Shown here one piece after another: positions 1-7,239 of a stretch of DNA of 26,571 bases (the stretch's first letter is position 1; each line of letters starts with the position of its first letter). The DNA comes from Tethybacter castelli. GTDB lineage: Bacteria; Pseudomonadota; Gammaproteobacteria; Tethybacterales; Tethybacteraceae. Both the position numbers and the translations under genes were made by a program. The stretch is taken from NCBI GenBank assembly GCA_036679665.1, contig JAZHEJ010000003.1, positions 1 through 26,571 on the forward strand, in the 5' to 3' direction. Under the pieces are notes generated by a model. That model was not told the DNA's origin. It ran no database searches and was given only the letters and a program-made list of their open reading frames with translations.

Positions 1-635
1 TGGCGCGAATAAGTAACAATCACCAGATCGCCACCGTCGCGACATACCTCCGCTTCTCCCCAGGCTAGCGGCTGTGCGACAAGATCAACCTGCTCAGTGT
101 GGGTATACAAACTCTTGTGCTCGATAAACACCACCGGATCCGGCAAAGTCAGACTTTGGCGCAAAAGATGATACGCGTCGGCCACGGTGGCCGGCATGGC
201 AAGGCGCAACCCGGGAGTGTGCATAACCAGCGACTCCAGACTTTGGCTGTGCTGAGCTCCCGCTGAGCGGCCGGTACCGCCTTGGGTGCGCAATACCATC
301 GGCACACCGATTTGGTCGCCAAACATATAGCGGATTTTGGCGGCTTGGTTGCTTAACTGATCCATCGTCATTCCCAGAAAATCGACGTACATCAACTCTA
401 CGACCGGGCGCAAGCCGCTCATCGCCGCGCCGACCGCGGTTCCGACTATCGCCGGCTCAGAAATGGGAGTATCCAACACCCTCTCTTCGCCAAACTCTTC
501 GAGCAGTCCTTTGGTCACCCCATAGGCTCCGCCATAGCGACCAACCTCTTCACCGATGATTACGATGTCGTCGTTTTCGCTCATGGCATCCGCTAGCGCC
601 CGGCGCAGTGCGTCGCGATAGGATATTTCCTCCAT
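1..635 (-). CDS. acoB: Acetoin/2-oxo-acid dehydrogenase E1 beta subunit, N-terminal part (partial)
   Basis: Thiamine-diphosphate-dependent E1 component, beta chain, which with E1 alpha decarboxylates or cleaves the substrate and passes the acyl group to lipoyl-E2. The minus strand reads from an ATG at 635 (MEEISYRDALRRALADAM) and stays open to the window edge, about 211 codons. Family motifs follow in order: GEEVGRYGGAYGVTKGL, DTPISEPAIVG, ELMYVDFLGMTMDQL, the loop GGTGRSAGAQHSQSLE, and FIEHKSLY. The start lies four bases after the E1 alpha stop. The protein is cut by the window edge at about residue 211 of the usual ~325. The missing C-terminal end appears to be the plus-strand fragment at about 905-1116, so this gene is split by the junction near 905. 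Assignment to the acetoin (Aco) type rests on the neighbouring E2; a pyruvate or branched-chain type is the alternative. Confidence 0.88.
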   Translation of the reverse strand, partial: MEEISYRDALRRALADAMSENDDIVIIGEEVGRYGGAYGVTKGLLEEFGEERVLDTPISEPAIVGTAVGAAMSGLRPVVELMYVDFLGMTMDQLSNQAAKIRYMFGDQIGVPMVLRTQGGTGRSAGAQHSQSLESLVMHTPGLRLAMPATVADAYHLLRQSLTLPDPVVFIEHKSLYTHTEQVDLVAQPLAWGEAEVCRDGGDLVIVTYSR

Positions 636-639
636 TTTG

Positions 640-906
640 CTAACCACCCAAAATGCGATCTAACCGGGTAGCTAACGGTTCCGGCGCCGGCTCGTCAGCG
701 CTGTATACTCCCGCGAACATCGACTCGGAAGTAGGTTTTGGAGCTTTAGTTGCAAAATCGACCGCACCGTCCATTTGGGTGGCGATCTTGCCGTCCAATT
801 CGTCCAATTCCGCTTCCTTATGGCCATTTTTCACCAATGCAACGCGAGCAAACGCCACCGCGTCTTTGCTGCGGCCTTGCGCTTCTTCGTCTTCGTCGCG
901 ATACGG
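640..906 (-). pseudogene. acoA: E1 alpha subunit, C-terminal fragment only
   Basis: The last ~88 codons of a 2-oxo-acid dehydrogenase E1 alpha chain, ending at a TAG at 642-640, four bases before the E1 beta start. Recognisable residues include YRDEDEEAQGRSKDAVAFAR, then an acidic helix with AELDELDGKIATQMDGAVDF and a C-terminal VYSADEP, matching the alpha chain end of this family. The thiamine-diphosphate-binding GDG...N region, which lies upstream in a full ~320-residue alpha chain, is absent. The reading frame stays open up to 1080, but beyond about 906 it is antisense to the E1 beta C-terminus and has no family similarity. The gene is therefore broken at the inverted junction near 905. 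It may be whole in the real genome if the junction is an artefact. Confidence 0.75.
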
Positions 907-912
907 GCGATG
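898..912. other. Inverted junction splitting the E1 alpha/E1 beta genes
   Basis: Left of this point the coding sense is minus (E1 alpha end, then E1 beta start); right of it the sense is plus (E1 beta end, then E2). The two E1 beta pieces (about 211 and 70 residues) with a gap of about 45 residues would make one normal ~325-residue subunit. The normal order alpha-beta-E2 on one strand is restored if the left segment is flipped. No long inverted repeat is visible at the junction; only a few bases could belong to either side. The other breakpoint would lie just beyond the left edge. Confidence 0.7.
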
Positions 913-1116
913 GTGGTTTGCGAAAGCGTGATGACCGCGGGGGTGGCGGCGGAACTTGCGGCGCGGATCAGTGAGGAGTGTTTTGATTTTTTGGACAGTC
1001 CGGTGGTGCGCGTGGCGGGAGAGGATATTCCAATTCCGGTAGCTCCTGAACTTGAAAAGCTTTGCGTCCCTTATCCGCAACTGATTATCCGTACCGCAAG
1101 ACGGCTGATGCGATGA
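907..1116 (+). pseudogene. acoB: E1 beta subunit, C-terminal fragment only
   Basis: The plus strand encodes the last ~70 residues of an E1 beta chain: RAMVVCESVMTAGVAAELAA, an SEECFDFLDSPVVRVAGED segment, and PIPVAPELEK near the end. This matches the C-terminal (transketolase C) domain of the family, where the same spacing of a TGG/TAG turn, AARI helix, LDAPV strand and D-P-P-APALE motif is found. The upstream extension of the frame (from 775) is antisense to the E1 alpha fragment and does not look like E1 beta. The TGA at 1114-1116 overlaps the ATG of E2 by two bases (ATGA), so this end of the gene is in its native operon context. It lacks a start and cannot be expressed as a functional subunit in this arrangement. 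Confidence 0.75.
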
Positions 1117-2417
1117 CGCGACATACCCTCAAAATGCCGCGGTTGGGCGAAACCATGGAGGCTGGATTAGTCGTGCGTTGGCATAAAGAGGCAGGTGAAG
1201 CCTATCGCCGCGGCGAATCGTTATTGGATATCGAAACCGACAAAACCGTCGCTGAATATCCGGCGCTAAGTGACGGAGTGTTGCTAAAAATACTAGCCGA
1301 CTTTGGCACGAGCGTAAAAGTTGGCGAACCGATTGCCGAAATTGAAGTCGATACGCCCGAATCAGTTCCGTCGCAACCAAACTCAGAAAGTCAAAGCTCG
1401 CCCGACGACGCACCTTTGCGACCGCAAATCGTCGCGTCGCCATCGGCAAAATCAAAAGTGCGCGCCAGTCCCGCCGCCCGCGCTTTGGCGCGCGACAATC
1501 ATATCGCTTTGGAGTTGGCAATCGGTACCGGGCCGCGCGGACGAGTCGAGCGGTGCGACATCGAAGCATTAATCTCAGCTCGGCAAAAACGTAAAACAGA
1601 CGTTAAGTTGTTTGATACCGACACTGGGCAAATTGCCTATATGAAGGCAGGTTCCGCCGGCCCGTGCCATTTGTTGCTTCATGGGTTTGGTGGCGACATG
1701 AGTACTTGGGTTGCCGTGGCGTCCGAGTTGGAGCGAGAAGGCCAACAGGTTGTCACGCCCGATTTACCGGCGCATGGCAAGACCGAAATGCGGGCGGACA
1801 ATCTGGATGAGTTGGCCGACGCGATCCACAAGTTTGCCGATGCTCTGCCTGAGCGTTTTCATCTGGTGGGACTGTCAATGGGAGCGGCGGTGGCGGTTGA
1901 GCTGGCCAGACGGATTCCGCAGCGGGTAATTAGCTTGGTGCTTGCCAGCCCGGCGGGATTGGGCTATAAGGTGGCCACCGACTTTGTCACCGGGATGGCC
2001 AACGCCAAAACCGCCGAGGACATAACCAAACTACTTGCATATCTGGGGCCGCGCGCCGAACTGATTTTCGGTACCCAAGCGCGGATCAATCTTGCCCAAG
2101 AAACTTCGCGCGGCAGACTGCGCGAGCTTGCGCAAGTTTTAATCGCTGAAGAAGGACTAAAACTTGATATTCGGCCGCTGCTCACCGAGCTTAGTATGCT
2201 TATGCCGGTTAAAGTTGTGTTGGGCTTGCAAGATAAAGTTTTTGCGGTCGCAAACATCCCTGAGTTGCCGCCGTTGGTGGCACTCCATGTTTTAGCTGAG
2301 GCCGGCCATGTGTTGCATTGGGATCAGTCCGCCGATTTTGTGGACTTGCTGCTGGATCATTCGCGCAAATATGACGCTAAGCAGAACAAAACAGCATTAA
2401 TCACCGGAGAAAAATGA
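1113..2417 (+). CDS. acoC: E2 component of acetoin dehydrogenase: lipoyl domain plus alpha/beta hydrolase
   Basis: A 434-residue E2-like protein. Residues 1-80 form a biotinyl/lipoyl domain with the lipoylation motif ETDK (Lys44). About 113-155 is a peripheral-subunit-binding domain (SPAARALARDN...GTGPRGRV). From about 165 on it is an alpha/beta hydrolase with an oxyanion HGFGG motif (190-194), nucleophile elbow GLSMG (Ser255), a late Asp in LGLQDKV and a His in EAGHVLHW. The usual CoA acyltransferase catalytic domain is absent. This lipoyl-plus-hydrolase layout is that of AcoC of acetoin dehydrogenase complexes, expected to yield acetyl-CoA and acetaldehyde from acetoin. The ATG at 1113 overlaps the E1 beta stop (ATGA), which makes it a better start than an in-frame codon at 1062. 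The stop overlaps the kinase start, so translation is coupled on both sides. Confidence 0.88.
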   Translation: MTRHTLKMPRLGETMEAGLVVRWHKEAGEAYRRGESLLDIETDKTVAEYPALSDGVLLKILADFGTSVKVGEPIAEIEVDTPESVPSQPNSESQSSPDDAPLRPQIVASPSAKSKVRASPAARALARDNHIALELAIGTGPRGRVERCDIEALISARQKRKTDVKLFDTDTGQIAYMKAGSAGPCHLLLHGFGGDMSTWVAVASELEREGQQVVTPDLPAHGKTEMRADNLDELADAIHKFADALPERFHLVGLSMGAAVAVELARRIPQRVISLVLASPAGLGYKVATDFVTGMANAKTAEDITKLLAYLGPRAELIFGTQARINLAQETSRGRLRELAQVLIAEEGLKLDIRPLLTELSMLMPVKVVLGLQDKVFAVANIPELPPLVALHVLAEAGHVLHWDQSADFVDLLLDHSRKYDAKQNKTALITGEK

Positions 2418-3910
2418 TGGCGTATTACCTAACTGCCGACGGCGGAACCGAAAGCCTGCGCGTTCGAATTTATGATCTGGACGGTAAATGCGTGGGTTCC
2501 AATGCGGTGGCTTACGAAACCACTTTTGCACCTGGCGCCCGCGCGGAACAAAATCCCGTTGATTGGTGGAATGCGCTCGGTAAGGCCACTCGCGCGGCAG
2601 TCGCCAAAGCGCAAATTGATCCAGGTCAGATTGAGGCGATGGCATACGCCACGACCTGTTGTTCGGTGGTGTTACTGGATCAAAACGGCAATGCGTTGCG
2701 TCCCGCGTTGATTTGGATGGATGTGCGCGCCAACCAAGAAGCCGACGATGTGCTTGCGACCAAAGATGAAGCGTTACGCATCAACGGTGCCGGCCGCGGA
2801 CCGGTATCGGCGGAGTGGATGATACCCAAAGCGCTGTGGCTTAAACGTAACGATACGGCCAACTTCAATAAGGCGCACACCGTTTGTGAATATCAGGACT
2901 ATTTGACGTTGCGCCTGACCGGAGAGCGGACGGCTTCTTTAAATAACACCAGTTTGCGTTGGCACTACAGTTCGCGTGAAGGCGGTTGGCCAACCAGTAT
3001 GCTCAAAGCGCTGGATCTTGAAGAGCTGATGACCAAATGGCCGCAGGATGTGGTGGCGCCAGGCCAGGTGATAGGCACTCTTACCACGCAAGCGGCGGAT
3101 CACCTGGGTTTGCCATCAAGCATTAAGGTGGTCCAAGGCGGCGCGGATGCGCTGATCGGGATGATCGGGTTAGGGGTTTCCCAACCGGGACAGCTCGCGT
3201 TGATAACCGGCTCGTCCCACTTGCAATTTGGCGTGACCCAAGAGCCGATCCATGCCCCGGGGGTCTGGGGAGCCTATCCGGACGCGGTGTATCCAAAGCG
3301 CTGGATTGTGGAAGGCGGACAAACTTCAACCGGATCAATCATCAATTGGTTAAAACGTCTTACCGGCGGAACGCTCGACTTGGATGAAATGAATCAAAAA
3401 GCCGCACAGCTTGAGCCCGGTTCCGAAGGGCTTTTAGTCCAAGATCACTTTCAAGGTAATCGCACCCCGTACACCGATCCGCTGTCGCGCGGCGCGATCG
3501 CAGGCTTGACTTTGGCGCACGAGCCCCATCATATCTTCCGGGCAATTTTGGAAGGTATCGGTTTTGGGACGCGTGCGATATTGGATGCTTTTCGCCAAGC
3601 TGGATACAGTGGCACCGAAATTATTGTCGGCGGCGGGGCGTCGGCGTCCCAGCTGTGGTTGCAAATTCATGCCGACACCGCGGGGTTACCGGTACGGGTA
3701 CCTGAATCCACCGATTCTCCTTCAATCGGATCGGCAGTACTCGCAGCGCACGGAGCAGGACGATTCGCCTCGATTGACGAGGGTATCGCGGCTATGGTAC
3801 GCGCCGGTGCCAGGATTGAACCGCGACCGCGTGAAATGGCGATGTATGAAGAAATATTTCAACGCTATGTTGCCTTGTATCCGGCTCTCAAAGAGGTGTT
3901 GAAATCGTAG
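2414..3910 (+). CDS. FGGY-family carbohydrate kinase
   Basis: A 498-residue sugar kinase of the FGGY (ribulokinase/xylulokinase/glycerol kinase) fold, predicted cytoplasmic. The N-terminal phosphate motif TADGGTESLR (7-16) and the C-terminal adenosine-binding GGGASAS (406-412) are both present, with VVQGGADALIGMIG and a GNRTPYTDPLSRGAIAGL segment between them. The length fits a full enzyme. Substrate cannot be read from sequence. An ATG at 2414 overlaps the acoC stop (ATGA); the next codon, at 2417, is also ATG and sits seven bases after GGAG (2406-2409), so it may be the real start. Tight coupling to an acetoin-type dehydrogenase suggests both act on one carbon source, possibly a small polyol or ketose, but this is inference. 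Confidence 0.88.
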   Translation: MMAYYLTADGGTESLRVRIYDLDGKCVGSNAVAYETTFAPGARAEQNPVDWWNALGKATRAAVAKAQIDPGQIEAMAYATTCCSVVLLDQNGNALRPALIWMDVRANQEADDVLATKDEALRINGAGRGPVSAEWMIPKALWLKRNDTANFNKAHTVCEYQDYLTLRLTGERTASLNNTSLRWHYSSREGGWPTSMLKALDLEELMTKWPQDVVAPGQVIGTLTTQAADHLGLPSSIKVVQGGADALIGMIGLGVSQPGQLALITGSSHLQFGVTQEPIHAPGVWGAYPDAVYPKRWIVEGGQTSTGSIINWLKRLTGGTLDLDEMNQKAAQLEPGSEGLLVQDHFQGNRTPYTDPLSRGAIAGLTLAHEPHHIFRAILEGIGFGTRAILDAFRQAGYSGTEIIVGGGASASQLWLQIHADTAGLPVRVPESTDSPSIGSAVLAAHGAGRFASIDEGIAAMVRAGARIEPRPREMAMYEEIFQRYVALYPALKEVLKS

Positions 3911-4124
3911 TTACCTTCAAATCTGAGACGCGACCTGAGATTCATACTTTCATACAATTTCACGCTTTGCTTGCGAACATCAAAATGTCGGCAATGGTAA
4001 ATTTAGCGCGTGGCGATTTGAAAAAAGGTCCGCAATTTTTCTATCAGTGCAAAAGATTTTTAAGTAAAGATTGAGACATTGTGGTTTATACGAATATCAA
4101 GTTTCCTTAAGCTAGGTGTTTGAA

Positions 4125-5156
4125 ATGACAAATCCCGCAACCCAAATGCGCACTGAAGTGCTGGAAATCCCCACCGCGCTAGAGCGTATGCTTAGCAACA
4201 GCGGTGCACAGATCGATGAGGTTGTCGCGGCATTAAAAACTGCGGATCCAAGTTATATGGCCACCATAGCGCGCGGCTCGTCGGATCATGCCGCCACTTG
4301 TTTTAAGTATGTGAGCGAAATTATGCTCGGTATGCCTGTGGTTTCACTCCCGCCGTCAATAATTTCGATTTACGACGCCCCGCTCAAGCTCAGAAACTGC
4401 GCGTGTATGTTGATATCGCAGTCGGGACAAAGTCCTGATCTTCTGGCAATGGCGCAACGGGTACGCGCTAGCGAGCAGTTAACGTTCGCGGTAACTAATT
4501 GTCCTGATTCACCGTGCGCTAAAGCTTGCGACAACGTGATTGATATGAATGCCGGCGAAGAGCTGAGTGTCGCGGCTACCAAAACCTTTGTCAATTCCGT
4601 CATTGCAAGTTTGCTGGTATTGGCTAAATTGCACGGCAACAATAAACTGCTTGAAGCGATCGCAAATCTGCCGGAACAACTTGCCAAAGCCGCCACACTT
4701 GACTGGGCGGAGCTTAGACACAGTCTAGATGGTAAAAACTCGCTGTTTACGATCGGGCGCGGCCTGACTTTGGCGATGGCGGACGAAGCCGCCTTGAAGT
4801 TCAAGGAAACTTGCCAAATCCATGCCGAATCTTATTCGGCCGCCGAAGCGTTGCACGGCCCGGTATCGTTGGTCGTTAAAAATTTTCCAATTCTGATTTT
4901 TGCCGGGCAAGACGTTGCCGAGGATTCACTTGCCGCCGCCGCTGATCATTTTGCCAGCCAGGAAGCGGCGGTGTTTGCGACTACCGATAAGGTGAAGCAG
5001 GCGTCGCAACTGCCTTTCGTGCGGACCGGACACTGGATTACCGATCCGTTATCACTGATTGTTTCTTTTTACGCCTTTATTGAAAAAGTCGCGTCGGAGC
5101 GCGGGATAAATCCGGATCAACCACGCAATTTGAGCAAAGTAACCAAGACTGTGTAG
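4125..5156 (+). CDS. SIS-domain aminosugar-phosphate isomerase/deaminase (NagB-II/AgaS/GlmS-C like)
   Basis: A 343-residue protein with two sugar-isomerase (SIS) domains like the C-terminal half of glucosamine-6-phosphate synthase. Visible motifs are ARGSSDHA (49-56), SQSGQSPDLLA, GEELSVAATKTF and the second-domain AESYSAAEALHGP. There is no N-terminal glutamine amidotransferase domain, so it is not GlmS. Likely roles are glucosamine-6-phosphate deaminase of the NagB-II type or an AgaS-like galactosamine-6-phosphate deaminase, releasing ammonia and a ketose phosphate. The ATG at 4125 has AGG eight bases upstream; an in-frame GTG at 4116 has no such site. A 214-base gap separates it from the kinase, in which I found no convincing promoter or terminator. 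Substrate remains open. Confidence 0.8.
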   Translation: MTNPATQMRTEVLEIPTALERMLSNSGAQIDEVVAALKTADPSYMATIARGSSDHAATCFKYVSEIMLGMPVVSLPPSIISIYDAPLKLRNCACMLISQSGQSPDLLAMAQRVRASEQLTFAVTNCPDSPCAKACDNVIDMNAGEELSVAATKTFVNSVIASLLVLAKLHGNNKLLEAIANLPEQLAKAATLDWAELRHSLDGKNSLFTIGRGLTLAMADEAALKFKETCQIHAESYSAAEALHGPVSLVVKNFPILIFAGQDVAEDSLAAAADHFASQEAAVFATTDKVKQASQLPFVRTGHWITDPLSLIVSFYAFIEKVASERGINPDQPRNLSKVTKTV

Positions 5157-5208
5157 CGTATAAGGCTGATAGTCACCGTAGATTGCCTTTAACATATTAG
5201 TAGTGCTC

Positions 5209-5244
5209 TAGCTTTGCAAAAATATTTGAGCCGACACAAAGCTA
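5209..5244. repeat. 8-bp inverted repeat downstream of the SIS gene
   Basis: TAGCTTTG at 5209-5216 is matched by CAAAGCTA at 5237-5244, a perfect 8-bp stem with a 20-base loop. No T-run follows, so it is not a classical terminator. It could be an operator or an RNA-processing stem in the 282-base gap before the next gene. Confidence 0.4.
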
Positions 5245-5317
5245 AAGTGGAAAAGAGCGCTTAATCTTGGACCATAATTGAGCGTGCGCATGGCGCTGAT
5301 TTTGCGAACTTGGCCAA

Positions 5318-5340
5318 ACGCTATCAAGCGTATTTTTTTT
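5318..5340 (+). terminator. Likely intrinsic terminator after the SIS gene
   Basis: ACGCT (5318-5322) and AGCGT (5327-5331) form a 5-bp stem with a 4-base loop, followed by A and eight T (5333-5340). The stem is short, but the T-run directly after it and its place between two plus-strand genes fit a rho-independent terminator for the upstream gene. Confidence 0.5.
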
Positions 5341-5438
5341 CAAGTCCAAAAGTAAAGCTAAGCCAAGCCGAAAAAAGTACCAAAGCAACACGACTTAGAA
5401 TTAAACCATTACCGGTTCAATATAATAGGAATTTAAAT

Positions 5439-6353
5439 ATGTTTACTGATAAGCGTGCCGAATCAAACGGCAAACGGATTTTGTTTACCGGCGGTAGCGG
5501 TAAAGCCGGCAAGCATATGATACCGTGGTTGTACGAACAAGGCTACGAGATTGTCAATGTTGATTTAAAGCCGCTGAAATTTCCCGGGGTGCGCGACATA
5601 GTCGCCGACATCACCGATTCGGGGCAAATGTTTAATGTCGTCAATGCTTATGAGCTTGAAGACTGCGGCAAGGTTCAATTTGACGCCGTGGTGCATTTCG
5701 CCGCGATTCCGGCGATTTATTTGGTACCTGATAACGAAACTTTTCGGGTCAACACGATGGGCACTTACAACGTCATCGAAGCCGCGGTAAAGCTTGGGGT
5801 GCGCAAAATTATTATTGCCAGTAGCGAGACCACCTACGGTATATGTTTCGCGCAAGGAGACCGCGACTTCAAATATTTGCCGCTTGACGAAGATTATCCG
5901 GTTGATCCGATGGACAGTTACGCGTTGTCCAAAATAGTAAATGAGCGCACCGCCTGCGCGTTTCAATTGCGCAGCGGCGTCGACATATACGCGTTGCGCA
6001 TCGGCAACGTAATCGAGCCGCACGATTATGAAAATTTTCCGGCTTATTTTGCGGATCCCAGCTTGCGCAAGCGTATCGCCTGGAGCTATATTGACGCTCG
6101 TGATTTAGCCCAAATCGTACATTTGTGTATTGACAAGGATAAGCTTGGCTTTCAAATTTTCAACGCGGCCAACGATACCAGTTCGGCAACCCAGACTAAC
6201 GCTGAGCTGCTCAAGCAATTTTATCCAGAAGTTCCGTTGCGCGGTGAAATCGGCGACTATGAAGGGTTGCTTCTCAATCGAAAAATTCGCGATATACTTA
6301 AATTTAAAGAGCAACACAACTGGCGCAAGTATGTGCCCGGACACTCAGCCTAG
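5439..6353 (+). CDS. NAD(P)-dependent extended short-chain dehydrogenase/epimerase
   Basis: A 304-residue Rossmann protein of the extended SDR (NAD-dependent epimerase/dehydratase) family. The nucleotide-binding motif TGGSGKAG is at 17-24 and the catalytic YALSK (Tyr161, Lys165) follows SSETTYG, which supplies the active-site Ser/Thr. The pattern resembles uronate dehydrogenases and sugar epimerases, so it may oxidise or epimerise a sugar or sugar acid. The ATG at 5439 was chosen because AGGA (5427-5430) lies eight bases before it and the Rossmann motif starts soon after; a 43-residue upstream extension is lysine-rich and unlike the family. It follows the SIS gene and the FGGY kinase in the same orientation, but a terminator-like hairpin before it suggests a separate transcript. 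Confidence 0.82.
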   Translation: MFTDKRAESNGKRILFTGGSGKAGKHMIPWLYEQGYEIVNVDLKPLKFPGVRDIVADITDSGQMFNVVNAYELEDCGKVQFDAVVHFAAIPAIYLVPDNETFRVNTMGTYNVIEAAVKLGVRKIIIASSETTYGICFAQGDRDFKYLPLDEDYPVDPMDSYALSKIVNERTACAFQLRSGVDIYALRIGNVIEPHDYENFPAYFADPSLRKRIAWSYIDARDLAQIVHLCIDKDKLGFQIFNAANDTSSATQTNAELLKQFYPEVPLRGEIGDYEGLLLNRKIRDILKFKEQHNWRKYVPGHSA

Positions 6354-6421
6354 ATCGCGGTTGCCATCTTTTTAGTGTTACTTGGGTAAACAGGTTGGTT
6401 TTTTAATTTGATTTAAAATGA

Positions 6422-6436
6422 TCTCCTAAAAGGAGA
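6422..6436 (+). promoter_or_regulatory. Hairpin sequestering the Shine-Dalgarno of the HEPN-like gene
   Basis: TCTCCT (6422-6427) and AGGAGA (6431-6436) form a perfect 6-bp stem with an AAA loop. The second arm is the Shine-Dalgarno (AGGAG, 6431-6435), six bases before the ATG at 6442. In RNA this would hide the ribosome site and could act as a temperature- or protein-controlled switch. Function is inferred; the pairing is directly visible. Confidence 0.45.
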
Positions 6437-6441
6437 GAAAA

Positions 6442-7215
6442 ATGGAAACCAACAATATGGAACAAGCAAGATTATGCTTGCTTGGAGATTTGCAGGCCAA
6501 AACGGACTTAATTTTCACGAACATCGAGGACCAAGGAGCAGTCCGTCCGCACGAGGAATTACCTTATGCAACTAGCAATATGGTGCGCATTCAGCGCGCT
6601 TTAAGCTGGCTTAGTCGTGAGCGCGAGTTAAAGCAGAACGATCCGGATATCACATTCATCTTGCATTGGATCGCTTTTGAAGCGCTTTACGGCACCGATG
6701 ATGAAATTTATCAGCAGAAGAAAAACCACACTGCCGATCAAATCATGAATTTTGTGAATTCGTTGGAAATCAGAGAAGACGATCGGCTGCGTTTGGTCAC
6801 GACAGTCAGGCAAGTCTGGGAAAGCGTCATCCATCTATTTGAGAATCAGTTCATTGATCCGGAATGTTGGTCGCGTTACTACCAGGGCACAACCAAGGCG
6901 GGTCGTAAACACAATCCGTTTGCCAAAAAATCGGAGCCGATCCGCAAATCCGTACTCAAAGATCCCCAGCAATTCGATCAATTTTTGAAAAAAATGTTTT
7001 CGCGCCTGTACCTGTTACGCAATCAGCTGTTTCACGGCAATGCTTCCTACAAAGGCGGATCGGAAAGTCAGCGTTCTGATCAGATCAACCACGGTTCTAA
7101 GGTAATGTATCAGCTAATACCGGTGGTGATCCGGATAATGCTGGATGCGCTGGAGCATTATCCTGAAAAAGAAGGGTGGGGCAAAATTCCTTATCCTCGT
7201 ATCTTGGCTGCTTAA
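6442..7215 (+). CDS. HEPN-like protein of unknown function
   Basis: A 257-residue soluble, mainly helical protein with no signal peptide or membrane segment. I do not recognise a named family, but the C-terminal part has LRNQLFHG, in which Arg193-X4-His198 fits the RX4-6H motif of HEPN domains (metal-independent RNases and nucleotide-binding folds), and the middle has ILHWIAFEALYG, a pattern seen in Apea-like HEPN proteins. It stands alone: an SDR gene lies upstream in the same direction and the aminotransferase gene is convergent, 24 bases away. The start has a strong AGGAG at 6431. Possible roles are a stress or phage-defence RNase, or an RNA-binding protein. No antitoxin-like partner (for example a MNT nucleotidyltransferase) is next to it. 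Confidence 0.6.
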   Translation: METNNMEQARLCLLGDLQAKTDLIFTNIEDQGAVRPHEELPYATSNMVRIQRALSWLSRERELKQNDPDITFILHWIAFEALYGTDDEIYQQKKNHTADQIMNFVNSLEIREDDRLRLVTTVRQVWESVIHLFENQFIDPECWSRYYQGTTKAGRKHNPFAKKSEPIRKSVLKDPQQFDQFLKKMFSRLYLLRNQLFHGNASYKGGSESQRSDQINHGSKVMYQLIPVVIRIMLDALEHYPEKEGWGKIPYPRILAA

Positions 7216-7239
7216 GAAAACGAAAATCTTAGCCGCGTC

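Noticed and set aside
907..1080. Upstream extension of the E1 alpha fragment frame to an ATG at 1080 on the minus strand
   Set aside because: It is arginine- and histidine-rich, unlike the E1 alpha family, and is antisense to the recognisable E1 beta C-terminus.
1129..1569. Long minus-strand frame opposite acoC, and similar frames opposite other genes
   Set aside because: Arginine-rich shadows of the coding strand without family motifs; the opposite strand holds clear genes.
4071..4091. TTGAGA and TTATAC as a promoter for the SIS gene
   Set aside because: The spacer is only about 9 bases, too short for sigma-70.
5421..5426. Perfect TATAAT before the SDR gene
   Set aside because: It lies 13 bases before the ATG and overlaps the region of the ribosome site, so the transcript would lack it; no -35 at proper spacing. 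Likely chance in AT-rich sequence.
5310..5438. A 43-residue N-terminal extension of the SDR protein
   Set aside because: Overlaps the terminator-like hairpin, is lysine-rich and unlike the family; the ATG at 5439 has a good ribosome site.
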